Part shown: positions 16,451-25,257 of the stretch, piece by piece
Layout: each line of letters begins with the position of its first letter
Position numbering within the stretch: position 1 is the stretch's first letter
Source: Halorubellus salinus
GTDB lineage: Archaea > Halobacteriota > Halobacteria > Halobacteriales > Natrialbaceae
DNA: 64,000 nt
Direction of reading: 5' to 3'
Assembly (NCBI RefSeq): GCF_020567525.1
Contig: NZ_JAJCVI010000004.1
Span: forward strand, 62,001 to 126,000
Notes under the pieces: model-generated
Database searches by the model: none
The model's input: only the letters and a program-made list of their open reading frames with translations
What the model was told of the DNA's origin: nothing
Program-made: the position numbers and the translations under genes

Positions 16451-16843
16451 ATGACGCGTATCGCGCTCATCGCGCACGACGACGAGAAGCCCGAGATGCT
16501 GGACTTCGCGGCGACCCACGAGCCGTACCTGTCGACGATCGACATCGTGACGACGGGGACGACCGGCGAGCGCATCCGCGACGAGGTCGGGCTGTCGGTC
16601 GACCGGAAGGCGTCGGGGCCGATGGGTGGGGACCTCCAGATCGGGGGGATGGTTGCGGAGGACGCGCTCGACGCCATCGTCTTCCTGCGGGATCCGCTCA
16701 CCGCGCAACCTCACGAGCCCGACATCTCCGCGCTCCTCCGCATCTGTGACGTGCACGACGTCCCGCTGGCGACGACGCGCACCGCAGCGGAGTACGTGCT
16801 CGCTGGCGTCGCTGCCGAAGACGGCGTGGAACTCACCGAGTGA
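16451..16843 (+). CDS. mgsA: Methylglyoxal synthase
   Basis: This 130-residue MGS-fold enzyme converts dihydroxyacetone phosphate to methylglyoxal and phosphate. His9 and Asp10 in IALIAHDDEK, Asp61 in GPMGGDLQIG, Asp81 in FLRDPLTAQPHEPD and His88 match the E. coli catalytic set (His19, Asp71, Asp91, His98) at a constant offset of ten. The phosphate loop TTGTTG is present. It lies 96 bp after the CtBP-like dehydrogenase on the same strand and could link triose phosphate overflow to a 2-hydroxyacid pathway, which is inference. Confidence 0.95.
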   Translation: MTRIALIAHDDEKPEMLDFAATHEPYLSTIDIVTTGTTGERIRDEVGLSVDRKASGPMGGDLQIGGMVAEDALDAIVFLRDPLTAQPHEPDISALLRICDVHDVPLATTRTAAEYVLAGVAAEDGVELTE

Positions 16844-16867
16844 CTGGCTGCCTGGCTGACCCGTCGG

Positions 16868-17782
16868 TCAGTCGTTCGCGTCGGCGCGTTCGAGGTCGGC
16901 GAGCGCGTCGTGGAGGCGGTGGTTTGCGTGCGTGCCGTGGATGAGGTGGGCGGCGCCGGTGGCGGTGGCGGCGTTCCACCAGCGCGCGAACCGGCGGCGG
17001 GCGCTAAAGCGCGAGGTCATCGCGACGGCGGTCCGCCACGCGCTACTCCGGCACTCGTCGATGGTGACGACGGTGAGCCACTCGTCGACGCGACCGAGGT
17101 GGTCGTCGACGGCCGCGATGCCGGGGGCGTCGCGCGCGGCGAGCGCGTCCTGGGTGTCGTCGACGAGCGCGTGGATGACGTCGATGACGGCGTCGTGGTC
17201 GGCGCGGCGCGTCCGCCGGTCGGCGTCGATGCCGGCGTCGACGAGCGCGAGCGAGAGGTCGTAGTTGATGTGCGCGTTCACGCCGAGCGCGGCGTCCTGC
17301 GCGACGAGACAGCGCTCGGCGCGTGCGGCGTCGAACGCGAGCACCCACGGTGCGGGAACGGCGTCGACACGCCCGGTCTCGTAGCGGTGGACGGCGCGCC
17401 GGTAGTGGTTCGCGAACGCGACGAGGTACGCGCGCACCCACTCGGCGTCCGCGAACTCGCCGCGGTCGACGCGGTCGGCGACCGCACCCGTCATCCGCGC
17501 GTAGACGGAGAGGAACGTCTCCCGGCGGTCGCCGGTCGCCGCGAAGCGGTCCCGGAGCGCGACGAGTCGGTCGTGGGCGTCCGCGACGTCGACGTACGCG
17601 TCGGCGGTGAGCGCGACCACTTCGGGGTCGGCGCTGCCCGCGGCGTCGTCGCCGCTCGGCGGTGCGTCGTCGTCGCCGGTACGTGCGACGCGGTCGCCGG
17701 TGGGCGTTGGCGTGCGGACGTGCGTCGCGGCGGCTCGCAGTGCCCGCCGCCGTCGCGACCCCGGGGCCGCCCTCGGTTGCAT
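16868..17782 (-). CDS. DUF5995 family protein
   Basis: This 304-residue protein matches DUF5995. Family blocks are VALRDRFAATGDRRETFLSVYARMT (near residue 90), WVRAYLVAFANHYR, APWVLAFDAA, and the hallmark LGVNAHINYDLSLALVDAGID, followed by RRADHDAVIDVIHALVDD. The family is helical and of unknown function; the conserved NAHINYDL suggests an active-site or metal region. The first 70 residues are basic then acidic and look disordered. The start is taken at the ATG 17780-17782. Confidence 0.85.
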   Translation of the reverse strand: MQPRAAPGSRRRRALRAAATHVRTPTPTGDRVARTGDDDAPPSGDDAAGSADPEVVALTADAYVDVADAHDRLVALRDRFAATGDRRETFLSVYARMTGAVADRVDRGEFADAEWVRAYLVAFANHYRRAVHRYETGRVDAVPAPWVLAFDAARAERCLVAQDAALGVNAHINYDLSLALVDAGIDADRRTRRADHDAVIDVIHALVDDTQDALAARDAPGIAAVDDHLGRVDEWLTVVTIDECRSSAWRTAVAMTSRFSARRRFARWWNAATATGAAHLIHGTHANHRLHDALADLERADAND

Positions 17783-18012
17783 ACCACGTACAGACGGGCT
17801 GGAAGCATAACGATGCGTGTGGTCGACGGGAGGCCGTGAAGGACGGGGAAGTCGGTCAGTCGTCGCTGGTGGGGTGTGGGCGTGCGAGTGGCGACGTCCT
17901 CGTCGACGACGGTCCGACTCCGACCCACCGCCAACGGCCACGTCGGTTCGTCACCACGCCACCGAACCGGTGCGCTTTTTCCGGCATCGGCCGTCAACTC
18001 GCAGTCCCGCTC

Positions 18013-18753
18013 ATGGACCTCGACACCTTCTGGTACTACACGCGCTGGCACCACGCTGCCAACCGCAGGCGCTACCGCGCACCCGCCACCCCGCGACGGC
18101 TCGTCGACGCCGACCCCAGCGACGTCGAGCACTACACGAACGCCCTCCCGCTCACGCACGGCCTCGGACGCGTCCGCGGCGGCGACTGGGACGCCGACCA
18201 GAACCGGACGCCGCTCCGCGAGACCGACACCTACCGCGGCCTTCGCGAGCGCTTCGAAGACGGCCGCGACTGGGTCGACACGGCGCTCTACGCGCAGGCC
18301 GTCGACCGGTTCGACGACCAGCCCCACGTCCGCGGCTACGAGAGCATCGAGGCGTTCCGCGAGACGCGACTCCCGTACCTCGACGACCTCCACGACGCCA
18401 TCGCGACCGAGGGCTACCGGGCGAACGCGGCCGCCGCGGAGGCCACCGACGACCGGGAAGCCGGTCACGTGCCCGCGGACGCCGACAACCCCTTCGAGAC
18501 CGCGTACGCGAACAGACTGGAGCCACTCGTCGTCGTCGCTCGCGACGGCGAGTTCGTCTGGATCGAGGGCTACCATCGCTTCGCCGTCGCGGACCTCCTC
18601 GACCTCGACGCGATACCGGTACAGGTGCTCGCGCGCCACGAGCGCTGGCAGCGCGTCCGCGACGCGGTCGCTCGCGACGGTGTGGACGCGGCCGACCTCC
18701 CCGCGGGCGTCGCCGCGACCCACCCCGACCTCGCGGACGTCGTCGACGACTGA
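18013..18753 (+). CDS. ParB/sulfiredoxin-fold-like haloarchaeal protein
   Basis: This protein of 246 residues starts MDLDTFWYYTRWHHAANRRRYR. The C-terminal third contains LEPLVVVARDGEFVWIEGYHRFAVADLLDLDAIPVQVLARH, the arrangement of ParB-like nuclease or sulfiredoxin-fold domains (a G-x-H-R loop between two strands). Such proteins in haloarchaea often occur near cell-surface glycan genes, and a GT2 gene lies 1.4 kb away; this link is weak. There is no membrane segment. The ATG at 18013 begins at a sensible position after a TTTTTCC stretch. Confidence 0.7.
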   Translation: MDLDTFWYYTRWHHAANRRRYRAPATPRRLVDADPSDVEHYTNALPLTHGLGRVRGGDWDADQNRTPLRETDTYRGLRERFEDGRDWVDTALYAQAVDRFDDQPHVRGYESIEAFRETRLPYLDDLHDAIATEGYRANAAAAEATDDREAGHVPADADNPFETAYANRLEPLVVVARDGEFVWIEGYHRFAVADLLDLDAIPVQVLARHERWQRVRDAVARDGVDAADLPAGVAATHPDLADVVDD

Positions 18754-18830
18754 CCTCTCGACCGCTAGTCGGCCGAGGTTCGCGACCATCACCGATTAAT
18801 TCTTAACGCATCGCTCGGAACGTTGATACG

Positions 18831-19076
18831 ATGACGGTCCTCTCAACCGAAGACGAAGGCAAGTTCCTGATGGACGCCGAAGGCGAACAGATCGGCATCG
18901 TGACCGAGGTCGACGCCGAGGCGCAGGTCGCGTACGTCGAACCGGAACCCGGCATGGCCGAAGCCATCGTGCAGGGCCTCGGGTACGGTGACAAGGACGA
19001 CGACGACATCGAGGTTCCCGCCGAGAGCGTCGAGACCGTCACCGACACCGAACTCCGCGTCAGCACCGACCTCTAG
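18831..19076 (+). CDS. PRC-barrel-like small protein
   Basis: The 81-residue acidic protein contains a PRC-barrel pattern: EDEGKFLMDAEGEQIGIVTEVDAEAQVAYVEP, an acidic loop, then EVPAESVETVTDTELRV. PRC-barrel domains occur in RimM, photosynthetic reaction centre subunit H and many small archaeal proteins, where they are thought to mediate protein contacts. An AT-rich TTAATTCTTAA at about 18795-18805 lies some 25-30 nt before the ATG, indicating a leaderless transcript. Confidence 0.82.
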   Translation: MTVLSTEDEGKFLMDAEGEQIGIVTEVDAEAQVAYVEPEPGMAEAIVQGLGYGDKDDDDIEVPAESVETVTDTELRVSTDL

Positions 19077-19200
19077 CGGTCGCGGACCCGACCTCGTTCT
19101 GTCGACGACGACCCGGGAGCGACGGCGTCGAGCACCGGCGTCGGCCCCACGGCTCGCCGGCGTCGACCGCGCCGACCGCGTTCAGTGGGTTCCGCGGACG

Positions 19201-19713
19201 TCAGTACTGGACGACCGCGTTCAGGATGCCGGCGGTCTGGCCGACGCCGGCGAGCGCGATGGCGGGGAGCGCGAGCGCGACCCCGCCGACGCTCCCGTAG
19301 AGGAACGCGAGCGCGCCGACGCCCGAGAGGACGCCACCGGCGGTGTACACCCAGTCCGCCTCCTCGCGGTCGAGCACCCGACCCGTGTAGGCGAGCGCGA
19401 TCGCCGGAACGAGCAACCAGCCGAACACCGTCGCGCGCAGCAACGTCTCGCCGGCGTCGGTCGCGAGCGCGTACGTCCCGACGAGCGTGATGCCTGCGCC
19501 GACGACGATGACCGCGAGCCACGCGCGCAGGACCGGATGCGTCTGCATGTCCCGCCAGGACAGCACGGCGAACGCGACCAAGACGACGTCCATCACGACG
19601 TGCGCGACCAGCGCGGTGTGCGGCGACGCCACCTCCAGGTGCGCGAGCGCCGCGAACGTCCACGCGAGCGGGACCAGTCCGGCCGGTGCGGTCTCGCGGA
19701 CGCGACGGAGCAT
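19201..19713 (-). CDS. Haloarchaeal membrane protein, unknown function
   Basis: The 170-residue protein has about five or six hydrophobic helices with short loops and begins MLRRVRETAPAGLVPLAWTF. Only one charged loop (TGRVLDREEADW) is notable. No family is recognised. It starts one base away from the stop of the HTH gene at 19715, so the two are almost certainly cotranscribed, and the small HTH protein may regulate this locus. Confidence 0.7.
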   Translation of the reverse strand: MLRRVRETAPAGLVPLAWTFAALAHLEVASPHTALVAHVVMDVVLVAFAVLSWRDMQTHPVLRAWLAVIVVGAGITLVGTYALATDAGETLLRATVFGWLLVPAIALAYTGRVLDREEADWVYTAGGVLSGVGALAFLYGSVGGVALALPAIALAGVGQTAGILNAVVQY

Positions 19714-19714
19714 C

Positions 19715-20077
19715 CTACGCTCGCTCGCGGACGACGTCGACGGCGTCCGAGAGCGCCGCGTCGTCCTCGAGCGCCGAAAGCACCTCGCTCGCCGGTTCCT
19801 CGAGCGCGAACGCCGGCCGGCCCTTCCCGACCGCCGACGACTCCCCGTCGTCGACGCGCACGACCGGCCCCTCGACCTCCAGCACGTTCAGGCCGCGTGC
19901 GACCGCCGCCTCGTCGAGCGACCCGACGACGGCGTCCGCGAGCGCGTCCGTGCAGTCACCGCACGCCGTCCGGACCGCCGGCGCGTGCGCCGGCGTCTCC
20001 TCGACGGCTTCGAGCGATGTGAGTCCCAGCAGGACGACCCGGTCCGACAGCGACAACGACGAGAGCTCCGAGTCCAT
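19715..20077 (-). CDS. Small winged-helix protein
   Basis: The 120-residue protein begins MDSELSSLSLSDRVVLLGLTSLEA. It has a helix-turn-helix layout: helices from residues 8-25 and about 45-70, then a recognition/wing segment around VGKGRPAFALE, the pattern of haloarchaeal winged-helix proteins that read operons locally. One CGDC pair near residues 41-44 could bind metal. The ATG at 20075-20077 is preferred over an upstream in-frame start. It precedes and abuts the membrane protein at 19201. Confidence 0.65.
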   Translation of the reverse strand: MDSELSSLSLSDRVVLLGLTSLEAVEETPAHAPAVRTACGDCTDALADAVVGSLDEAAVARGLNVLEVEGPVVRVDDGESSAVGKGRPAFALEEPASEVLSALEDDAALSDAVDVVRERA

Positions 20078-20158
20078 ACCCGTCCGTGCACGCGGCACAC
20101 TCAAAGGAATACTGGTGGTTCGCGTCCGGCGAGAAGCGCCCGCGGCGTCGTGGTCACC

Positions 20159-21358
20159 TCAGCTGTCCGGCCCGGCCTTCTCGGTCACCCGGAAGTCCGC
20201 CGGCGGTGCGAGGATGCCGGCGACCGTCCCCATCGAGTGCACGACCGTCACGACGGGCGCGAGCGGGAGCGCGAGCGCGAGCGGCACCTGGTCGGCGTCG
20301 TCGTAGTACAGGACGCCCCGCAGGTACCAGAACACCGTGAACGCCGCGAGCAGGACCGACACCGCGAGGAACAGCGTCGCGTAGACGACGGTCGCGCCGA
20401 GCAGCGACAGCGGGACGACGACGAGCGTCACGACCGGCGACAGCGCCCACGCGTAGTTCCGGACGCGCGTCAGCACGCGGTATCGCGTCGGCAGGAGGCT
20501 CGTCGCGTCGAGGTTCCCCGCCGCCCAGCGCCGGCGCTGCTGGAGGATCTCCGTGAGGTTCGGCGGCGCCTCGTTCCGACACACCGACTCCGAGAGCGCG
20601 AAGTCGACGTCGAGCTGGCGAGCGGCCGCCCACACGAACGCGGTGTCCTCGACGAGCGTCTCGCGGTCCCACGTCACCGCGTCCTCGACCGACGACCGGA
20701 CCGCGATACCGCCACCCCACGCGAACAGCGGGACCGAGAGCCGCGCGAACGCGCGCTGTTCTATCTGGACGCCCATCCGGTAGACGTCCGCGAGGTACGA
20801 GAGCGCCGACCCCGTGTGTCGCGGGCGTTCGCGGAGCTGGACGACGTCCGCGTCCGGGAGGCCCTGCCAGTCCGTGAGGAGGCTGTCCTCGTCGAGGTAC
20901 AGCACGTACTCGCGGTCCGTGTCGAGCGTGCGGCGCGCCCACTCGATGGCGCGGCCCTTCCGGACGGCGTCGCACTCGAAGTCCTCGGGGACGACGTGGA
21001 CGTCGGCGCCCGCGACGTCGATGGCGTCCTCGGCGACGACGTGGACGTCGTCGAGGTCGTCCGGGAGCGAATCGACGGTCGCCTGGACGACGTCTTCGGC
21101 GTCGATGGTGAGGACCCGCACCTGGACGTCGTCGCCGCCGTACTCGGCGGGCGGGGGCTCGTAGCCCGCGCCGACGACGTACGCGAGTGCGAACCAGACG
21201 ACAGCGGTCCCGGCGAACAGTGCGGCGGTCGTCCATAGCGTCAGCTCGAAGAGCGATTCGACCGTGCCGGCGGCCAGGGGCGTGACGCCCGCCGTCGCCG
21301 CGCCCGCGAGTACGAGCACGGCGGCGACGACGGCGAGCGCGACGCGTTCGACCTTCAT
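20159..21358 (-). CDS. Membrane glycosyltransferase, family 2
   Basis: This protein of 399 residues has two N-terminal membrane helices (about 6-26 and 33-55) and a cytoplasmic GT-A domain. Its metal site is YLDEDSLL and its second acidic motif VEDTAF. A QQRRRW sequence matches the Q-x-x-R-W signature of processive GT2 enzymes. Four further membrane helices form the C-terminus. It probably extends or exports a surface or lipid-linked glycan; the donor is unknown. The start is set at the ATG 21356-21358. No other glycan genes are clustered with it. Confidence 0.88.
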   Translation of the reverse strand: MKVERVALAVVAAVLVLAGAATAGVTPLAAGTVESLFELTLWTTAALFAGTAVVWFALAYVVGAGYEPPPAEYGGDDVQVRVLTIDAEDVVQATVDSLPDDLDDVHVVAEDAIDVAGADVHVVPEDFECDAVRKGRAIEWARRTLDTDREYVLYLDEDSLLTDWQGLPDADVVQLRERPRHTGSALSYLADVYRMGVQIEQRAFARLSVPLFAWGGGIAVRSSVEDAVTWDRETLVEDTAFVWAAARQLDVDFALSESVCRNEAPPNLTEILQQRRRWAAGNLDATSLLPTRYRVLTRVRNYAWALSPVVTLVVVPLSLLGATVVYATLFLAVSVLLAAFTVFWYLRGVLYYDDADQVPLALALPLAPVVTVVHSMGTVAGILAPPADFRVTEKAGPDS

Positions 21359-21692
21359 CGTGGGCGAGGCGTGGCACTCGGGGGCCTTCAACGGGTGACG
21401 CAGTTCGGGCCGGTTCGCCGTCGTTCGACGGGATTCATTCCGTTCAATCGCCTGCAGGCTTCGGGCTGGGTCACGAACCGGGACTGGATCACGTGCGTCG
21501 AGCCGACCGCCGAACGCGCTGGCGAGACCGATGGCTTGAAGTTCTGGACGGTTCCAGGGTAGCGTCCGCAGTTCCCGACCCGTCTCGGGTCGCGGCCACG
21601 CGCGCTCCTCGCAGCACGGCTCCGTTTCGACTGCACGCCGGCTAGCCTGCGGGTTGTCGGTCTCGACGAGAAATCAGGGGGTCTGGGTGGGC
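21359..21692. other. Gene-free stretch between GT2 and an acidic small protein
   Basis: Short open frames exist on both strands but have basic, Arg-rich translations unlike the acidic genes around them. A small AT-richer patch (about 21425-21455) is present. I see no tRNA, clear hairpin or repeat. Confidence 0.5.
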
Positions 21693-22013
21693 TCACTCTT
21701 GGGCGGCTTCGACGTCCGCGCGCCGGTAGGCGTTCCCGTCGGCGTCGTACACGACGTACGCCGTCATCGGCGCCGGATCCGGCAGCTCGACGTCCCCGAG
21801 GCGGCCGTAGTGCGCGACCTCGGTCAACGCCTCCCCCGGCGGTTCCTGGTACTCGATGCGGACGAGCGCGTACCCCGTCATCGGGTACATCGACTCCCGC
21901 TCCTCGCGCGCCGTCTCGAACCCGTCCGGTCCCTCGTCCTCCGCCGCCGCGTTACCGGGCGTCGACTCCTCCTCGTCCCAGGTCGCGTACTCGTCGGTCC
22001 CGTCCTCGACCAT
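21693..22013 (-). CDS. Small acidic haloarchaeal protein, unknown
   Basis: This protein of 106 residues starts MVEDGTDEYATWDEEE. It has an acidic disordered N-terminal 40 residues, then a compact segment YPMTGYALVRIEYQEPPGEALTEVAHYGRL and a C-terminal beta-like TAYVVYDADGNAYRRADVEAAQE. No family is recognised. The composition and codon usage fit the genome, supporting a real gene. The ATG at 22011-22013 is chosen; an upstream in-frame start would add basic residues. Confidence 0.6.
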   Translation of the reverse strand: MVEDGTDEYATWDEEESTPGNAAAEDEGPDGFETAREERESMYPMTGYALVRIEYQEPPGEALTEVAHYGRLGDVELPDPAPMTAYVVYDADGNAYRRADVEAAQE

Positions 22014-22536
22014 ACCCAACCCACGGCCGCCTGCCACGAGAACGCACCGGTCTACTGACACTGTCCCGGCTCGTCGACCCCGACCCCGTCCCGCGTTCGA
22101 CGTTCGTCCGACTCCACCACGCAGAGCAATCGATAACTGAACAAAAAACCTAGAGATGTCCTAATATGTGGCCGTATGGCTCTTTTTTGGTAACATTAGT
22201 TCCAGATGTTGTGCTAGCCGGTATACTTATGAACTTATGTCCACAAGCAGTAGTCGCGGCGACAGGCCGCGTCGGTATCGTCAGGATGGCATCGTACGCC
22301 GTCTCTGTGAGCACGCGCAACTCATGCTAGACGGTCGTGAGTGGCTGCACGACCGTCATCCACGATTCTCAACCCGCGAGCGCCGCCGCCGCGGCGACGA
22401 ACGGACCACACCACGAGAGTATACCCTACACGACGCGTCCTGTGCAATGCACTATCTATACATATAATGCCATTCTAGGAGTTTCAACAATCCCAGGCAT
22501 ACGCTTATATCCGATGTCGTCGACACTCCAATCGTC
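22014..22536. other. AT-rich gene-poor island
   Basis: The stretch is markedly AT-richer than the rest, especially 22135-22260 and 22440-22515, with runs such as ACAAAAAACC and CTTTTTTGG. It ends in the TATA box of the wHTH gene. An open frame at 22168-22467 encodes an Arg/Ser/Cys-rich peptide without features, and I do not accept it as a gene. Confidence 0.55.
22504..22512 (+). promoter_or_regulatory. TATA box of the small wHTH gene
   Basis: CTTATATCC is centred about 29 nt before the ATG at 22537, which fits leaderless transcription. Confidence 0.65.
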
Positions 22537-22770
22537 ATGAGCATCCAACAGTCCGCCGCCATCGCAAAGCCCCAGACCCTCCCCGAGGACATCACCTCAC
22601 CGCGCGCGAAGCTCGTCTACCTGTACCTCGACGTCACCGAGGTCGCGACCGTCGAGGACCTCCAGGGGTGCCTCGACATGAAGAAGATCGACCTCCTGAG
22701 CGTCCTCAACAGCCTCACGAGCGCCGGGCACGTCGAAAGCGACGACGGCACGTACGCCGTCACCGCCTGA
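22537..22770 (+). CDS. Small MarR-like winged-helix protein
   Basis: The 77-residue protein is almost entirely a helix-turn-helix with a wing: [56 protein letters not shown]. The helix of residues 24-36, the turn, then the recognition helix 48-62 and a short wing match the stand-alone wHTH proteins common in haloarchaea. It probably binds DNA as a dimer; targets are unknown. Its position beside an AT-rich island and its leaderless promoter suggest tight individual control. Confidence 0.82.
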   Translation: MSIQQSAAIAKPQTLPEDITSPRAKLVYLYLDVTEVATVEDLQGCLDMKKIDLLSVLNSLTSAGHVESDDGTYAVTA

Positions 22771-22988
22771 GGACACCCCTCGACGACGTCCAGCACGCGT
22801 TCGCGGATCCGCGAACGCCGACCACCGGTGCGCACTCAGATCCCTCCTCGGATGCTCTCTCGACCACACCGAGTCACTCGCTCGCACGTCTCACGAGCCG
22901 GTCGCTCGCCGACCCAGCGACCCGAGCGACGCGGCGGTTCGCTTCGAAGCGCTTAACTGCGCGCTCGGCGGACGTTGCCGTAATAACC

Positions 22989-23519
22989 ATGAGCGACAAG
23001 CCGGCGTCGATGTACCGGGAGATCTCGAAGCCGCCGTACACGCGGCGCGAGTACATCACGGGCATCCCTGGGTCGAAGATCGCACAGCACAAGATGGGTG
23101 ACGCGGGGAGCGACCCCGAGGACTATCCCGTCCAGATCAGCCTCCGCGTCGACGAGGAACTCCAGATCCGCCACGGGAGCCTGGAGGCCGCGCGCCTCTC
23201 GGCGAACCGGCACATGATCAAGACGCAGGGCGAGGGGAACTACAAGATGATCCTGCGGAAGTTCCCGCATCACGTCATCCGGGAGAACAAGCAGGCGACG
23301 GGCGCAGGTGCGGACCGCGTCTCCGACGGGATGCGTCAGGCGTTCGGGAAGGTCGTCGGGACGGCCGCCCGCATCCAGAAGGGCGAGCGGCTGTTCACGC
23401 TGTACTGCGACGTGGACCAGGCCGACGCCGGCAAGGAGGCGTTCCGGCGCGCGTACAACAAGATCAGCCCGCCGTGTCGCATCGACGTCGAACGCGGCGA
23501 AGAGCTCCTCATCTCGTAA
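22989..23519 (+). CDS. rpl10e: 50S ribosomal protein L10e (L16 family)
   Basis: The 176-residue protein begins [37 protein letters not shown], the typical archaeal L10e start. It continues through [36 protein letters not shown] and ends [17 protein letters not shown]10e sits near the A site in the large subunit and contacts tRNA and 5S rRNA. The gene is monocistronic. A CTTAACT box about 35 nt upstream could be its promoter. A 16-bp tandem repeat follows the gene. Confidence 0.97.
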   Translation: MSDKPASMYREISKPPYTRREYITGIPGSKIAQHKMGDAGSDPEDYPVQISLRVDEELQIRHGSLEAARLSANRHMIKTQGEGNYKMILRKFPHHVIRENKQATGAGADRVSDGMRQAFGKVVGTAARIQKGERLFTLYCDVDQADAGKEAFRRAYNKISPPCRIDVERGEELLIS

Positions 23520-23581
23520 CGACGCGCTCCGTTTCTCGCGTCGCCCGCGCCTCGAACCAGGAGCGTGAGCGCTCGCTCGCG

Positions 23582-23670
23582 TTCGTGACTTCGGCGCTTC
23601 GTGACTTCGGCGCTTCGTGACTTCGGCGCTTCGTGACTTCGGCGCTTCGTGACTTCGGCGCTTCGTGACT
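23582..23670. repeat. 16-bp tandem repeat, 5 full copies plus part
   Basis: TTCGTGACTTCGGCGC starts at 23582, 23598, 23614, 23630 and 23646 with no mismatches, followed by a 9-nt partial copy from 23662. The unit is not a multiple of three and lies between the rpl10e stop and the ATP-grasp start, so it is non-coding. Confidence 0.95.
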
Positions 23671-23733
23671 GCGACGTCGGCGGTCGCGTCGTCGACCGCG
23701 GGCTTTTGTAGCGCGCCGCCCGAACGAGCGGCC

Positions 23734-24630
23734 ATGCTCCGCCTCGCCGCCGCGAACCGCCAGGAGACGTTCGAGCGCATCCGCGAGCCGCTGCGCGAAC
23801 GCGGCATCCGCGTCGAGCACGTCCCGGTCAGCGAACGCACCGTCGACCTGACCGGCGACGGCGGTATCGCGGGCGTCGACGTCGCGCTCGACGCGTTCGA
23901 CGCCGGGTTCGTCTACCCCGGGCGGCTCATGGAGGGTGCCGTCGCGGACGCGCTGCTCGAGGTGCCGTGGGTGAACGGTCGCGACGCCGTCCTCGCGTCG
24001 CGGAACAAGGCCGGTGTGCTCGCGACGCTCGCCCGCGAAGGCGTTCCCGTCCCCGAGACGACGCTGGTGTCGAACCCCGTGGACGAGGCCGACCTCGTGG
24101 CCGCGTACGAGCGATTCGACCCGCCCGTCGTCCTCAAGCCGAACTCGACGACGCGCGGCATCGGCGTCGCGAAGGTCGGCGACGCGGACTCGTTCCTCGG
24201 CGTCACCGACTACCTCGATCTCGTCCACGACTACCGCGCGACCGGCGACAAGGCCTTCGTCGTCCAGGAGTACCTCGCGGACGCGACCGACTACCGCGTG
24301 ATGGTGCTCGACGGCGAGTACGTCGGTGCCGTCGAGCGGTCGCTCCCCGACCGCGAGCGCGCTCGCGGCCGCTGGAAGCACAACGTCCACCGCGGCGCCG
24401 AGGCGACCGGCGTCGACCTCGACCCCGAGTACCGCCGGCTCGCCGAACGCGTCGCCGACGTCCTCGACGTCGACCTCCTCGGCGTCGACCTCCTCGTCAC
24501 GCCCGAGCGCGCGGTCGTCAACGAGACGAACGCGCGCCCGACCGTCGACGCCGCAACGAAGTACGACGACGGCTTCTACGACCGACTCGCCGCGCTCGTC
24601 GAACGCACCGCTCGCGAGGACCGGGACTGA
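23734..24630 (+). CDS. RimK-family ATP-grasp ligase
   Basis: The 298-residue ATP-grasp enzyme has an N-terminal pre-ATP-grasp domain (MLRLAAANRQETFERIREPL). The ATP-binding lobe contains VVLKPNSTTRGIGVAKVG near residues 130-148 and FVVQEYLADATDYRVMV. Metal ligands are in LGVDLLVTPERAVVNETNARPTVD (Glu and Asn near 268-271). RimK enzymes add amino acids, mostly glutamate, to a carboxylate on a protein tail or on cofactors such as F420 and tetrahydrosarcinapterin. The acceptor here is unknown. The ATG at 23734 is the natural start. Confidence 0.85.
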   Translation: MLRLAAANRQETFERIREPLRERGIRVEHVPVSERTVDLTGDGGIAGVDVALDAFDAGFVYPGRLMEGAVADALLEVPWVNGRDAVLASRNKAGVLATLAREGVPVPETTLVSNPVDEADLVAAYERFDPPVVLKPNSTTRGIGVAKVGDADSFLGVTDYLDLVHDYRATGDKAFVVQEYLADATDYRVMVLDGEYVGAVERSLPDRERARGRWKHNVHRGAEATGVDLDPEYRRLAERVADVLDVDLLGVDLLVTPERAVVNETNARPTVDAATKYDDGFYDRLAALVERTAREDRD

Positions 24631-24705
24631 GAGCGCGTCCTCGCGAGCGCGAACGCGATGCGTCTCGAGGCCGTCGTGCGCGAAAGAAGCCGCCGTAGCC
24701 CGCGG

Positions 24706-25095
24706 TTACTCGAGGTCGATACCCGCCGAGGAGTCCGCGCGGTCGAAGACGACCTCGAGGACGCCGTTGTTGTACGTCGCGGTCGCGGAGTGCTCGTCCA
24801 CGCGCACCGGGAGCGACACGCGTTCGTCGTACTGTCGGTGCTCGGTGTGCGCGCTGATGGTGAGCGTTTCACCGTCGCACTCGAGCTTGATGTCGTCCTT
24901 CTCCACCCCGGGAAGGTCGCCGACGACCCGGATCTCGTCGTCGGTCTCGTGGACGTCGACGTGCGTGTCGGCACCGAACCCGGCGTCTCCACCGTCGAAG
25001 TGCACGTCCGAGCCGTCCCCCATCATGTCGTTCATCATCCGCTCTATCTCTCTGAAGAAGTCGTCGAACGGCTCGTCGTTGTCGTCACGCCGCAT
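24706..25095 (-). CDS. Hsp20/alpha-crystallin small heat-shock protein
   Basis: The 129-residue protein has a Met-rich acidic N-terminus (FFREIERMMNDMMGD) and an alpha-crystallin domain from about residue 42: THVDVHETDDEIRVVGDLPGVEKDDIKLECDGETLTI, then YDERVSLPVRVDEHSATATYNNGVLEVVFDR. The N-G-V-L turn is diagnostic. It holds unfolding proteins in an ATP-independent way. The ATG at 25093-25095 is right before the N-terminal arm. It is convergent with the ATP-grasp gene and divergent from the FilR1-type regulator. Confidence 0.93.
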   Translation of the reverse strand: MRRDDNDEPFDDFFREIERMMNDMMGDGSDVHFDGGDAGFGADTHVDVHETDDEIRVVGDLPGVEKDDIKLECDGETLTISAHTEHRQYDERVSLPVRVDEHSATATYNNGVLEVVFDRADSSAGIDLE

Positions 25096-25257
25096 GCCTC
25101 CCAGTAACGTCAGCGTACTCAAAAGCCTTCTGTCCGCGGGAATCCGTGTCATGGTCTCCGGCGTGTCGACGTGAACGCTGACGGCGAGCGCGTGGTGCTC
25201 CCGCGACGTCGGTCGCGTTGGGGGTAGGTTGATGACGGCCGCGCTCGCGCTTGTGGC

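Noticed and set aside
21371-21562. 63-codon plus-strand open frame between the GT2 and small acidic genes
   Set aside because: Arg-rich composition, no promoter at suitable distance and no family resemblance.
22168-22467. 99-codon plus-strand open frame in the AT-rich island
   Set aside because: Basic, Ser/Arg/Cys-rich translation with no helices or motifs; it lacks the acidic bias of real genes here.
23582-23670. 16-bp array considered as a CRISPR
   Set aside because: Units are directly adjacent with no spacers and are too short, and no cas genes are present.
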